The notes beneath the pieces were generated by a model. The model worked only from the letters and a program-made list of their open reading frames with translations, did no database searches and was not told the DNA's origin. The translations under genes were made by a program, and so were the position numbers. DNA of 7,112 nucleotides from positions 1-7,112 of the forward strand of contig JAGPDJ010000122.1 of assembly GCA_018057635.1 (NCBI GenBank), in the 5' to 3' direction. This document shows, piece after piece, positions 1 through 6,533 of the stretch (the stretch's first letter is position 1; each line of letters opens with the position of its first letter). The stretch comes from Ferruginibacter sp. (lineage in GTDB: Bacteria; Bacteroidota; Bacteroidia; Chitinophagales; Chitinophagaceae).

Positions 1-527
1 TTTTATTCGCTGTTTGTTTTTTCCAGTTGTTCACTACAGTTCCTTTGTATTTCAAAGAAGGACTAAAATTGAATGAATTCTGGATAGGCGTGGTGATGTC
101 TGTAAACGGGTTGCTGATTGCAATAATAGAAATGGTGCTTGTATTTAAATTAGAAGGCCGCCGGCCTTACCTTACTTTGATGAGTTATGGATCTGTAATT
201 ATGGGAATTGCTTTTCTATTATTAAACCTGCCTGTTCACAATGGTTTTATAATTGCCCTGTTATCTATGCTGGTAATAACAGTTGCAGAAATGACAGGTA
301 TGCCTTTTATGAACAGTTATTACATAGGTAGAAGTTCTGACCGGAACAGGGGACAGTATGCCGGTTTGTATACGATGTCGTGGAGCCTTGCACAGGTAAT
401 TGGAAGCAGTTGTGGTGCAATCATTGCAGCCTCTTTTGGGTTCTTTAATTTATGGCTGATCGTTGGATTCATCTGTTTGGTTACCGCCCTTGGATATTAT
501 ATGCTGCAAAAAAGCAGTTATGGTTAA
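1..527 (+). CDS. MFS transporter, C-terminal half (5' end outside window)
   Basis: The reading frame is open from the left edge (first full codon at 3), so the gene begins upstream; 174 residues and the TAA stop are visible. The protein is strongly hydrophobic, with about five and a half membrane helices, at roughly visible residues 27-48, 56-76, 80-100, 120-145 and 149-168. This matches helices 7-12 of a 12-helix major facilitator superfamily carrier. The segment NRGQYAGLYTMSWS (visible 115-128), between the penultimate pair of helices, is the charged loop and helix start seen in MdtH/YttB-like drug:proton antiporter relatives. The TTG at 27 could be read as a start but is an internal Leu codon, because coding continues upstream of it. 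Location in the inner membrane and secondary transport follow from the family; the substrate cannot be deduced. Drug efflux is a guess from similarity, and sugar or metabolite export is equally possible. Confidence 0.85.
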   Translation, partial: LFAVCFFQLFTTVPLYFKEGLKLNEFWIGVVMSVNGLLIAIIEMVLVFKLEGRRPYLTLMSYGSVIMGIAFLLLNLPVHNGFIIALLSMLVITVAEMTGMPFMNSYYIGRSSDRNRGQYAGLYTMSWSLAQVIGSSCGAIIAASFGFFNLWLIVGFICLVTALGYYMLQKSSYG

Positions 528-575
528 CGGTTATATACATGCATCAGGAAGCACTAAATTAATTATTACTGTTTC

Positions 576-601
576 AGGCAGCATTCCTTAAGTGCTGTTT
601 T
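576..601 (+). terminator. Probable intrinsic terminator of the MFS gene
   Basis: A short hairpin has arms CAGCA (579-583) and TGCTG (593-597), extended inward by a T-G and a T-A pair around a five-base loop. It is followed directly by TTTT (598-601). It begins about 50 bases after the MFS stop codon, between two convergent genes, which is the expected place. The stem is short and the U-tract brief, so strength is uncertain. Confidence 0.4.
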
Positions 602-613
602 ACTCAGATAAAC

Positions 614-628
614 CTGAAAAAACTTCAG
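614..628 (-). terminator. Weak candidate terminator of the minus-strand exported-protein gene
   Basis: Arms CTGAA (614-618) and TTCAG (624-628) enclose a five-base loop. On the minus strand the stem is followed by GTTTAT. It lies about 25 bases beyond the stop of the minus-strand gene. The stem has only five pairs and the U-run is interrupted, so this is a low-confidence call; no better candidate for that gene is visible. Confidence 0.2.
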
Positions 629-653
629 AAAAAATAAACAACGGGCAATAAAA

Positions 654-1490
654 TTAATATTCAAAAACAGTTGTAGTTGTAGATTTTCCGGTTACAGTCA
701 TCGTTTGGCCCATTACTTCTAAATTCCCGTTTATAGTAGCATTGTTTGAACGTTTGCTTACTAGTGATGTTTTTGTATCGGTTGTAATAATTCCGGTTGA
801 TTTTGTTGACATGTTGATGGTAACCTGCATACCCTGTAATTCTACCTGGCTGTTATTATCTACCTGTATGATAGATTTGATGCTGGCAATTCCATTGTCA
901 ATTGATTGTAACAAGTATTCTTTTACAGATTTTAAAGTGGGAGTAGATGAAGAGTCAAACCATTTATCACCAATCTTAATTCCTGCGGGGATAATTAAAA
1001 AAACATCTTCCCCCATATTTTTATCACTGGAACCCATTGATTCAAACATGCTTTCCATTGGGTTAGCAACATCTGAAGCATCAACAGGTGCAGGTTTCTT
1101 GTTGTAAGTAATGGCTGCTGTATTCATATTTACAGTAAATGTATCCGGAACATTCAGGTTTTTTACAGATTTTCCCATTTCAGAATCAGCATCTTCTTTT
1201 TTATCAGAATCATAGCTGTTAGACTGCCCCATAAAATCCATTGATAATTTTAATCCGGTTAATGTATTGCTAAGTGTGTAAGTTTCTTTATTTGCATCTA
1301 AAACAACCAGATTATACTCCGACGATGAGATGTTTTTCATTTCCATTCCCATGCCCATATCTGCTTCCTGGTTACTGGATGTTTTAACCACAATTTTTTG
1401 TCCTTTGTTCAAAACAACCCTGGGTTCATATTTTTGAGCATAACCGGAAATAGAAACAGCAAAAAATGCAATTAATAAAAAAGCTTTCAT
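654..1490 (-). CDS. Exported protein of unknown function, DUF6263-like
   Basis: This is a 278-residue protein. The start was set at the ATG complementary to 1488-1490 rather than the longer option at 1535. The shorter form opens with a textbook signal peptide (M-K, hydrophobic core at residues 4-15, then SGYA with likely cleavage after Ala18), and the extra 15 residues upstream would bury it. The mature part is Ser/Thr/Asn-rich, has no membrane helix or lipobox cysteine, and predicts as mostly beta. It opens with a segment on KGQK (residues 29-32), carries a Met-rich patch MGMGMEM (45-51) and contains an acidic-Lys stretch near residues 97-108. The C-terminal third has alternating Thr/Val strands ending TTTTVFEY. 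The pattern resembles DUF6263 proteins, common in Bacteroidota and without known function; that assignment is from memory of the family style. Likely location is periplasm or outer surface. No enzyme motif is seen. It follows the cold-shock gene on the same strand but sits behind that gene's terminator, so it is probably transcribed separately. Confidence 0.75.
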   Translation of the reverse strand: MKAFLLIAFFAVSISGYAQKYEPRVVLNKGQKIVVKTSSNQEADMGMGMEMKNISSSEYNLVVLDANKETYTLSNTLTGLKLSMDFMGQSNSYDSDKKEDADSEMGKSVKNLNVPDTFTVNMNTAAITYNKKPAPVDASDVANPMESMFESMGSSDKNMGEDVFLIIPAGIKIGDKWFDSSSTPTLKSVKEYLLQSIDNGIASIKSIIQVDNNSQVELQGMQVTINMSTKSTGIITTDTKTSLVSKRSNNATINGNLEVMGQTMTVTGKSTTTTVFEY

Positions 1491-1515
1491 TTTATAGTTT
1501 TTTTGATTGTAAATG

Positions 1516-1523
1516 TAAAGGTA
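1516..1523 (-). promoter_or_regulatory. Candidate -7 element for the exported-protein gene
   Basis: On the minus strand this reads TACCTTTA, seven of eight matches to the Bacteroidota -7 consensus TAnnTTTG. It lies 26 bases upstream of the chosen ATG, giving a predicted leader of about 20 bases. The matching -33 position would fall near 1543-1546, inside the terminator stem of the upstream gene, and no clear TTG is seen there. Confidence 0.3.
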
Positions 1524-1535
1524 AAAGTGAAACAT

Positions 1536-1569
1536 AAAAAAATGGGTTATTGTTTTAACAATAACCCAT
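1536..1569 (-). terminator. Strong intrinsic terminator of the cold-shock gene
   Basis: There is a perfect 13-base inverted repeat, arms 1542-1554 and 1557-1569, with essentially no extra loop (about 12 pairs around four bases when folded). On the minus strand it is followed by a run of seven T (1542 down to 1536). It begins 22 bases after the cold-shock stop codon. No T-run follows on the plus strand, so it acts one way only. Confidence 0.87.
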
Positions 1570-1590
1570 GCAGATTTAAATGACTTTAAT

Positions 1591-1794
1591 TTATCCGATA
1601 ACTGTTACATTAACAGCATTCATTCCTTTCTTGCCATTTTGAAGCTCAAATTCTACTTTGTCGCCTTCTTTGATGTCATTAATTAAGCCGCTTACATGTA
1701 CAAAAGTTTCTTTGTCAGATTCGTCATGCTTAATAAAACCGAAACCCTTTTCAGAATTGAAAAATTTAACGGTGCCTTGATTTTTAGTGTCCAT
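1591..1794 (-). CDS. Cold-shock domain protein (CspA family)
   Basis: This is a complete 67-residue single cold-shock domain, the usual size for bacterial Csp proteins. The N-terminal strand GTVKFFN (7-13) leads into RNP1 KGFGFI (16-21). RNP2 follows around TFVHVSGL (30-37), and the domain closes with GKKGMNAVNVTVI. The aromatic surface residues Phe11, Phe12, Phe18, Phe20, Phe31 and His33 are those that stack on single-stranded RNA or DNA in this OB-fold family. The protein is cytoplasmic, and its inferred role is RNA chaperoning and antitermination. Whether it is cold-induced cannot be told from sequence, since many Csp paralogues are constitutive. There is no Shine-Dalgarno upstream, only an A-rich leader, as is usual for Bacteroidota. 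A -7 element lies about 30 bases upstream and a strong terminator follows, so it is a self-contained unit divergent from the KAS III-like gene. Confidence 0.94.
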   Translation of the reverse strand: MDTKNQGTVKFFNSEKGFGFIKHDESDKETFVHVSGLINDIKEGDKVEFELQNGKKGMNAVNVTVIG

Positions 1795-1823
1795 TTTTAG
1801 ATTTGTATTGTATTAATAAAGTG

Positions 1824-1831
1824 CAAAGTTA
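1824..1831 (-). promoter_or_regulatory. -7 promoter element of the cold-shock gene
   Basis: The minus strand reads TAACTTTG, a full match to the Bacteroidota -7 consensus TAnnTTTG, and lies 29 bases upstream of the ATG. The -33 position has only TTCG (1855 down to 1852) where TTTG would be ideal, and it overlaps a palindrome. The match and distance are good, but the partner box is weak. Confidence 0.5.
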
Positions 1832-1848
1832 AGGGTTTATCCTTAAAT

Positions 1849-1868
1849 ATTCGAATGAATTTAAATTC
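1849..1868. repeat. Two abutting palindromes upstream of the cold-shock promoter
   Basis: ATTCGAAT (1849-1856) is an 8-base perfect palindrome, and GAATTTAAATTC (1857-1868) is a 12-base perfect palindrome directly next to it. Together they share ATTC/GAAT half-sites and cover the -33 region predicted for the cold-shock promoter. This could be an operator for a dimeric regulator. AT-rich sequence produces such palindromes by chance fairly easily, so the function is only a suggestion. Confidence 0.35.
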
Positions 1869-1969
1869 TTGGAATAAAAGGCCTCATTTTCATTAATTTT
1901 AACAAGTTAATTAATAGGCATAAAACAATATTAGCGTACGGATGTTTTAAAAAAATAGATCTTAATTAG

Positions 1970-1996
1970 TTAATAGCCATATTGTTAAGCTATTAA
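1970..1996. repeat. Inverted repeat upstream of the KAS III-like gene
   Basis: Perfect 8-base arms TTAATAGC (1970-1977) and GCTATTAA (1989-1996) flank 11 bases, and the repeat ends 28 bases before the ATG at 2025. It is placed where an operator or a leader hairpin would act. No TAnnTTTG element is seen on the plus strand between 1870 and 2024; the nearest is a poor match at 1993-2000 that overlaps the right arm. The rest of 1870-1969 is AT-rich and shows no gene. A further imperfect AT-only repeat lies at 1892-1915. Confidence 0.35.
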
Positions 1997-2024
1997 ATTG
2001 CCACAATGGAATAAATTTTTAAAA

Positions 2025-3104
2025 ATGCATCATACAAAAACGGTTATAACAGGAACAGGTAATTATATTCCTGCTGTTATAAAAACGAACAATGATTTTG
2101 CAGTAAATATTTTTTACGGGGAAGACCATGTTCCTATAAAGACTGACCCACAGATCGTTGTTGATAAATTTAAGCAGATCACCGGAATTGAAGAGCGCAG
2201 GTATGCAACTGAAGATATAAATGCATCCGGTATGGCTACTATTGCTGCCAGGATTGCCCTGGAGGATTCAACCTGTGATCCCGAAAGTATTGACCAGATC
2301 ATTGTTGCACATAATTTCGGAAATGTATTGAAGAATACAATACAAACAGATGTATTGCCAGCGCTGGCTTCCAGGGTTAAGCACGAATTACAGATAAAGA
2401 ACCCGTTTTGTATTCCTTATGATATTATGTTTGGTTGCCCCGGCTGGATTCAGGGTGTGATACAGGCTGATGCATATATTAAAGCCGGTGTTGCAAAAAA
2501 GTGCCTTGTTATTGGTACTGAAACTTTATCACGTGTATTGGATAAGTACGACAGAGACAGTATGATATTTTCAGATGGAGCAGGCGCCTGTATCATTGAA
2601 GCAAAAGATGCATCAGCCACACATTCGGGGATAATGGCAACAGCAGCAATGGCGCATTGTGCAGACGAAGTTGGTTACCTGTATTTTGGAATGTCAAATC
2701 ATCCGGATGCTGATCCCGGAGTTCGCTATATTAAAATGAAAGGCCGCAAGGTTTTCGAATATGCATTAACGTATGTTCCTTTGGCAATGAAACAATGCCT
2801 CGACAAAGCGGAAGTTGATATCAGGGAAGTGAAAAAAGTCTTTCTTCACCAGGCCAATGAAAAAATGGATGTGAGTATCATCAAAGCATTGTATAAATTA
2901 TATGGTATCGATGAAATACCAAAAGATATAATGCCAATGAGCATTCATAAACTTGGAAACAGTTCCGTTGCAACTGTACCAACATTATTTGATCTTGTTA
3001 GAAAGAATAAAATGCCCGCTCATATTTTAACACAGGGAGACCTGGTGCTGTTTGCTTCTGTTGGTGCCGGAATGAATATCAATGCATTTTGTTACAGGGT
3101 ATAA
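2025..3104 (+). CDS. 3-oxoacyl-ACP synthase III family protein (FabH-like)
   Basis: This 359-residue protein has the thiolase fold and length of ketoacyl-ACP synthase III enzymes, which condense an acyl-CoA starter with malonyl-ACP. The N-terminus ITGTGNYIP (8-16) and ITGIEERRY (52-60) are typical. The catalytic triad looks intact: Cys138 in FGCPGW, His275 in HQAN and Asn312 in GNSS. FSDGAGACI (182-190) and ASVGAGMNINAF (344-355) are the conserved glycine-rich segments. The GCPGW context replaces the ACSG-like one of housekeeping FabH, placing it in a Bacteroidota-rich side group whose substrate I cannot name. It is not beside plsX, acpP or fabD, so a specialised lipid or secondary-metabolite role is as likely as primary fatty acid synthesis. 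I chose the ATG at 2025, matching the family N-terminus, over an upstream in-frame TTG at 1998. No Shine-Dalgarno is present. It stands alone: divergent from the cold-shock gene, with a separate-looking promoter for the next gene. Confidence 0.88.
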   Translation: MHHTKTVITGTGNYIPAVIKTNNDFAVNIFYGEDHVPIKTDPQIVVDKFKQITGIEERRYATEDINASGMATIAARIALEDSTCDPESIDQIIVAHNFGNVLKNTIQTDVLPALASRVKHELQIKNPFCIPYDIMFGCPGWIQGVIQADAYIKAGVAKKCLVIGTETLSRVLDKYDRDSMIFSDGAGACIIEAKDASATHSGIMATAAMAHCADEVGYLYFGMSNHPDADPGVRYIKMKGRKVFEYALTYVPLAMKQCLDKAEVDIREVKKVFLHQANEKMDVSIIKALYKLYGIDEIPKDIMPMSIHKLGNSSVATVPTLFDLVRKNKMPAHILTQGDLVLFASVGAGMNINAFCYRV

Positions 3105-3159
3105 CCTGTTGTAAACAAGGCATATATAGTTTTAAGCGGAAAAGCCCCTTAAAATGCTT

Positions 3160-3167
3160 ACCTTTGC
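3160..3167 (+). promoter_or_regulatory. -7 element that sets the start of the small downstream gene
   Basis: TACCTTTG is a full match to the Bacteroidota TAnnTTTG element, 56 bases after the KAS III-like stop. Transcription would begin near 3173, downstream of the in-frame ATG at 3154. That ATG would therefore not be in the message, favouring the ATG at 3181 or 3193. No clear -33 TTG is seen. Confidence 0.42.
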
Positions 3168-3180
3168 AAGAAATTTGCAT

Positions 3181-3441
3181 ATGGTAAACGAAATGATCAC
3201 TAAATTTTTAGAGCCGGGCCATGTAGAAAAGCTTGCAGTAAAAATTGAGTTTAAGAAGCGGAATTCAATGGTAGGAATTTTTGTGAAATCGAATGATTAC
3301 GAAGATCTGAAGTCGAAAAATTTCTGGAGAATCGTTTCTGAAATTAAAATTCCCGAATGGAAAAAAACAAACGATAATAGTTTGTCTAAGATATTCAGTG
3401 GCTCAGAATTTACCCGCCTTACAGTTGCCAAAGAGCAATAA
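3181..3441 (+). CDS. Small hypothetical protein, family not recognised
   Basis: I do not recognise this family. From the ATG at 3181 the protein has 86 residues, starting MVNEMITKFLEPG. A longer reading from 3154 is possible but overlaps a good -7 promoter element, and a shorter one from 3193 (MITKFLEPGH) fits a more usual leader length. It is basic and charged (many Lys, Glu and Asp) and has no signal peptide, membrane helix or cysteine, so it is probably a small soluble cytoplasmic protein. The pattern suggests a beta strand (KLAVKIEFKKR), then VGIFVKSNDYEDLKSKNFWRIV, an alternating beta/alpha arrangement, with aromatic Phe and Trp near residue 53 and IPEWKK just after. Lys-rich content and size would allow nucleic-acid or protein binding, but no motif proves it. 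It lies after the KAS III-like gene on the same strand and ends before a bidirectional terminator. The even amino acid make-up and its fit between promoter and terminator argue that it is a real gene. Confidence 0.65.
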   Translation: MVNEMITKFLEPGHVEKLAVKIEFKKRNSMVGIFVKSNDYEDLKSKNFWRIVSEIKIPEWKKTNDNSLSKIFSGSEFTRLTVAKEQ

Positions 3442-3580
3442 CCAGGTTACTTAACGGAAGATCAAATTAGCTGGAATATTTTTATCAGCTACATATTTTT
3501 GATGCTTACATATTATTTCAGGTAGTATTTTAACGCCTGTTTTTAAATTGTTTGTAAAGATTTTATCTGGAAATTAAAAT

Positions 3581-3613
3581 AAAAAAAGTTCAGTTTAATC
3601 ACTGAACTTTTTT
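3581..3613. terminator. Bidirectional intrinsic terminator between convergent genes
   Basis: A perfect stem pairs 3582-3594 with 3601-3613 around a six-base loop: the core is GTTCAGT/ACTGAAC, flanked by A7 on the left and T6 on the right. Read on the plus strand it ends in T6 and serves the small hypothetical gene. Read on the minus strand it ends in T7 and serves gcvP, whose stop is 25 bases away. The preceding stretch 3442-3580 shows no gene. Confidence 0.87.
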
Positions 3614-3638
3614 ATGTTGAATTGTTGAAGCCTGTTGA

Positions 3639-6533
3639 TTAATTATCAGTTGCGAAACTACTGGTTGGTTCGCAGGTACACACCAGGTTCCTGTCGCCAA
3701 AAGTATTGTTTATCCGGGCAATAGAAGGCCAGAATTTATTCCTGGTTACATATGCCAATGGAAATGCTGCTTCCTGCCTTGTATAATGATGGTTCCATTC
3801 ATCACTGCAAATTACGGCCTGCGTATGAGGTGAATTTTTTAAAGCATTATCAGTTTTATCTGATGTACCTTCTTCAATTGCTTTTATTTCCTGGTAAATG
3901 CTGATCAGTGCTTCGCAAAACCGGTCTAACTCTGCTTTATCTTCACTTTCAGTTGGTTCAATCATGATTGTTCCTGGTACGGGGAAACTCATGGTTGGTG
4001 CATGAAACCCGTAATCCATCAAACGCTTGGCTATATCTTCTGCTTCAATACCGGCGGTTGTTTTAAAAGGACGCAGGTCAACAATAAATTCATGCGCACA
4101 ATAGCCGTTTGATCCGGTGTATAAAATCGGGTAATATTTCTCCAGCTTCGCTTTCATATAATTTGCATTCAATATTGCATATTCAGTTGCACTTTTTAAA
4201 CCTGCAGCACCCAGCATTTTTATATATGCATAACTTATCAGTAATATACTGGCACTTCCATACGGGGCAGCTGAAACAGCCGATGTGGCTGAACCTGGTA
4301 ATTGTAAAGTGTCTTTCACACGGTGACCCGGTAAATATGGTTTCAGTTTATTGTTCACACAAATTGGTCCTACTCCCGGTCCGCCGCCACCATGTGGTAT
4401 GGCAAAAGTTTTATGAAGGTTTAAATGGCATACATCTGCTCCAATCATACCGGGGCTTGTTAATCCAACCTGTGCATTCATATTTGCACCATCCATATAA
4501 ACAAGGCCTCCATTGTCATGAATGATCTTGCAAACTTTTTTAATACTTTCTTCAAATACACCATGTGTGCTCGGATAAGTAACCATCAGGCCGGCAAGGT
4601 TAGCAGCATTTTCTGTTGCTTTTTGTTTAAGGTCATTTACATCAATAAGCCCTTCAGCATCACTTTTTACCACAATTACTTTCATACCGGCCATGATAGC
4701 ACTGGCAGGGTTTGTGCCATGGGCAGAGATCGGTATCAATACGATATCACGGTGCGGTTCTTTCCTGTCTTCGTGGTAAGCCCTGATGGTCAATAATCCG
4801 GTGTATTCGCCCTGTGCACCGCTGTTCGGTTGTAACGAACAGGCGGTGAATCCGGTAATTTTGCACAAATAATCTTCCAGTTCTGATATGATTTTTTGAT
4901 ATCCTTTTGTCTGTGATGCAGGAGCAAAAGGATGTACCTGGCTGAATTCAGGCCAACTTACCGGAATAAGTTCAGTGGCTGCATTTAATTTCATGGTACA
5001 GCTTCCCAACGAAATCATGGATGTATTTAAACTCAGGTCTTTGTTTTCCAGCGATTTGATATACCGCATCATCAGGCTTTCACTGTGGTATTTATTGAAA
5101 ACTACGTGCGCTAAATAACCGGAATCTCTTGTTAAGTCTTTGCCAAATGATGCTGCTGATTCTTCAACAACTATAGAAATATCTTTTGAAAATGATTTCT
5201 TAAAAATTGATGTAAGCGTATTTACGGTGTCTGATAAGTTACAGGAAGATACTTCGTCTATAGATAATCCAACTGTGCCATCAGGGAAATAATGAAAATT
5301 TGAATTGTTTGCTTCAGCAATTTTTCTGAAATTTTCTGCATCAGGCACTTCAAAAGTAATACTGTCGAAATAACTGCTGGTTAAAACCTTAACACCGGCT
5401 TCTGAAAGGCCTTTGGAAACAGCTTTTGCAAGTGAATGTATCCTGAGTGCTATTTTTTTCAAACCTTCCGGTCCGTGATAAACAGCATACATAGCAGCCA
5501 TATTGGCCAGCAATGCCTGGGCTGTACAAATATTGGAAGTGGCTTTTTCCCTTTTAATATGCTGTTCTCTTGTTTGCAGGGCCATCCGCAAAGCACGGTT
5601 ATTCTGAGCATCTATACTGATGCCGATGATACGGCCTGGCATTCCTCTTTTAAATTCATCTTTTGTTGCAAAGAATGCTGCATGGGGTCCGCCATATCCA
5701 AGCGGTACGCCAAAGCGTTGAGCAGAACCTATGGCAACATCTGCTCCCAGTTCACCAGGAGGTGTAAGTAATGTCAAAGCAAGGAGGTCTGTTGCCATTA
5801 CTACAAAACCGTTTATAGCATGTACTTTTTTAATGAACTCACGGTAATCATTAACCGAACCGTGACTATCCGGATATTGTACAATTGCTCCAAAATAAGA
5901 TTCATCCAAAGAAGCAGTTGTATAATCACCCGAAACAAGTTGTATTCCGATTGGTGTTGCCCTGGTCAGTAATACATCTTTGGTTTGTTCAAAAATTCTG
6001 TTATCAACAAAAAAACGGGGTGAACTTATTTCGTCTGATTTATTTTTATGGTGAAACAGCATGGCCATGGCTTCAGCAGCGGCAGTGGCTTCATCCAGCA
6101 GGCTGGCATTGGCAAGTTCAAGCCCGGTTAAGTCACAAACCATTGTTTGAAAATTGAGCAGGCTTTCCAGGCGGCCCTGTGAAATTTCTGCCTGGTATGG
6201 TGTATACTGTGTATACCATCCCGGGTTTTCAAAAATGTTCCTCAGTATTACACTTGGTGTTATCGTATTATAATAACCCTGACCTATAAATGTTTTGAAA
6301 ATTTTATTCCTGGCAGCTGTTTTCTTCAGTTCTGTGAGGTACTCAAATTCAGTTTGTGCTGCAGGTATTTTTAACGGAGCTTTTAACCTGATAGATGCAG
6401 GTACCGTTTTACTGATTAGTTCATCCAGTGATGATTCTCCAATAATTTTCAGCATTTCATTGCTGTCCTGTTCGTGGAGTGTGCCAATATGCCTGAATGC
6501 AAATTCATGTTGTTGTTCTTCAAAGAGGTTCAT
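3639..6533 (-). CDS. gcvP: Glycine dehydrogenase (aminomethyl-transferring), glycine cleavage P-protein
   Basis: This is a complete 964-residue, single-chain P-protein, close to the 957 of E. coli and not the split GcvPA/GcvPB form. It is the PLP-dependent decarboxylase of the glycine cleavage system: it releases CO2 from glycine and passes the aminomethyl group to the lipoyl arm of GcvH in the cytoplasm. The N-terminal half carries the family opening FAFRHIG (11-17), GQGYYNT (84-90), ENPGWYTQYTPYQAEISQGR (102-121) and LLDEATAAAEA (145-155). The C-terminal half has LGSCTMKLN, SAHGTNPASA and, most telling, HLNLHKTF with the PLP-binding Lys708 followed by the loop IPHGGGGPGVGP. The end has the usual VPGTIMIEPTESE segment. 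No frameshift or gap is seen. The ATG at 6531-6533 is the first in frame after a stop and gives the family N-terminus; no Shine-Dalgarno is present. gcvT and gcvH are not adjacent, so it is a single-gene unit, converging on the small hypothetical gene and divergent from the YkgJ-like gene. No glycine riboswitch is evident upstream. Confidence 0.98.
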   Translation of the reverse strand: MNLFEEQQHEFAFRHIGTLHEQDSNEMLKIIGESSLDELISKTVPASIRLKAPLKIPAAQTEFEYLTELKKTAARNKIFKTFIGQGYYNTITPSVILRNIFENPGWYTQYTPYQAEISQGRLESLLNFQTMVCDLTGLELANASLLDEATAAAEAMAMLFHHKNKSDEISSPRFFVDNRIFEQTKDVLLTRATPIGIQLVSGDYTTASLDESYFGAIVQYPDSHGSVNDYREFIKKVHAINGFVVMATDLLALTLLTPPGELGADVAIGSAQRFGVPLGYGGPHAAFFATKDEFKRGMPGRIIGISIDAQNNRALRMALQTREQHIKREKATSNICTAQALLANMAAMYAVYHGPEGLKKIALRIHSLAKAVSKGLSEAGVKVLTSSYFDSITFEVPDAENFRKIAEANNSNFHYFPDGTVGLSIDEVSSCNLSDTVNTLTSIFKKSFSKDISIVVEESAASFGKDLTRDSGYLAHVVFNKYHSESLMMRYIKSLENKDLSLNTSMISLGSCTMKLNAATELIPVSWPEFSQVHPFAPASQTKGYQKIISELEDYLCKITGFTACSLQPNSGAQGEYTGLLTIRAYHEDRKEPHRDIVLIPISAHGTNPASAIMAGMKVIVVKSDAEGLIDVNDLKQKATENAANLAGLMVTYPSTHGVFEESIKKVCKIIHDNGGLVYMDGANMNAQVGLTSPGMIGADVCHLNLHKTFAIPHGGGGPGVGPICVNNKLKPYLPGHRVKDTLQLPGSATSAVSAAPYGSASILLISYAYIKMLGAAGLKSATEYAILNANYMKAKLEKYYPILYTGSNGYCAHEFIVDLRPFKTTAGIEAEDIAKRLMDYGFHAPTMSFPVPGTIMIEPTESEDKAELDRFCEALISIYQEIKAIEEGTSDKTDNALKNSPHTQAVICSDEWNHHYTRQEAAFPLAYVTRNKFWPSIARINNTFGDRNLVCTCEPTSSFATDN

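Noticed and set aside
27..29. TTG as the start of the transporter
   Set aside because: The frame is open to the window edge and the remaining protein is only the second half of an MFS carrier, so this is an internal Leu codon.
742..1107. Plus-strand open frame of 121 codons opposite the exported-protein gene
   Set aside because: It lies wholly inside a well-supported minus-strand gene with a signal peptide, and its translation shows no family features.
2114..2302. Minus-strand 62-codon frame inside the KAS III-like gene
   Set aside because: Antisense to conserved enzyme sequence; no support of its own.
3468..3491. Six-base inverted repeat TAGCTG/CAGCTA after the small gene, followed by CATATTTTT
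   Set aside because: The loop is 12 bases and the T-run is displaced from the stem; a much better terminator stands at 3581-3613.
4109..4796. Two plus-strand open frames of 138 and 92 codons inside gcvP
   Set aside because: Both are antisense to highly conserved gcvP sequence, including the PLP-lysine region; their products are His/Cys-rich shadows with no domain.
6193..6218. Inverted repeat with two GTATAC palindromes inside gcvP
   Set aside because: It encodes the conserved GWYTQYTPY segment of the P-protein; the repeated Tyr-Thr codons explain the pattern.
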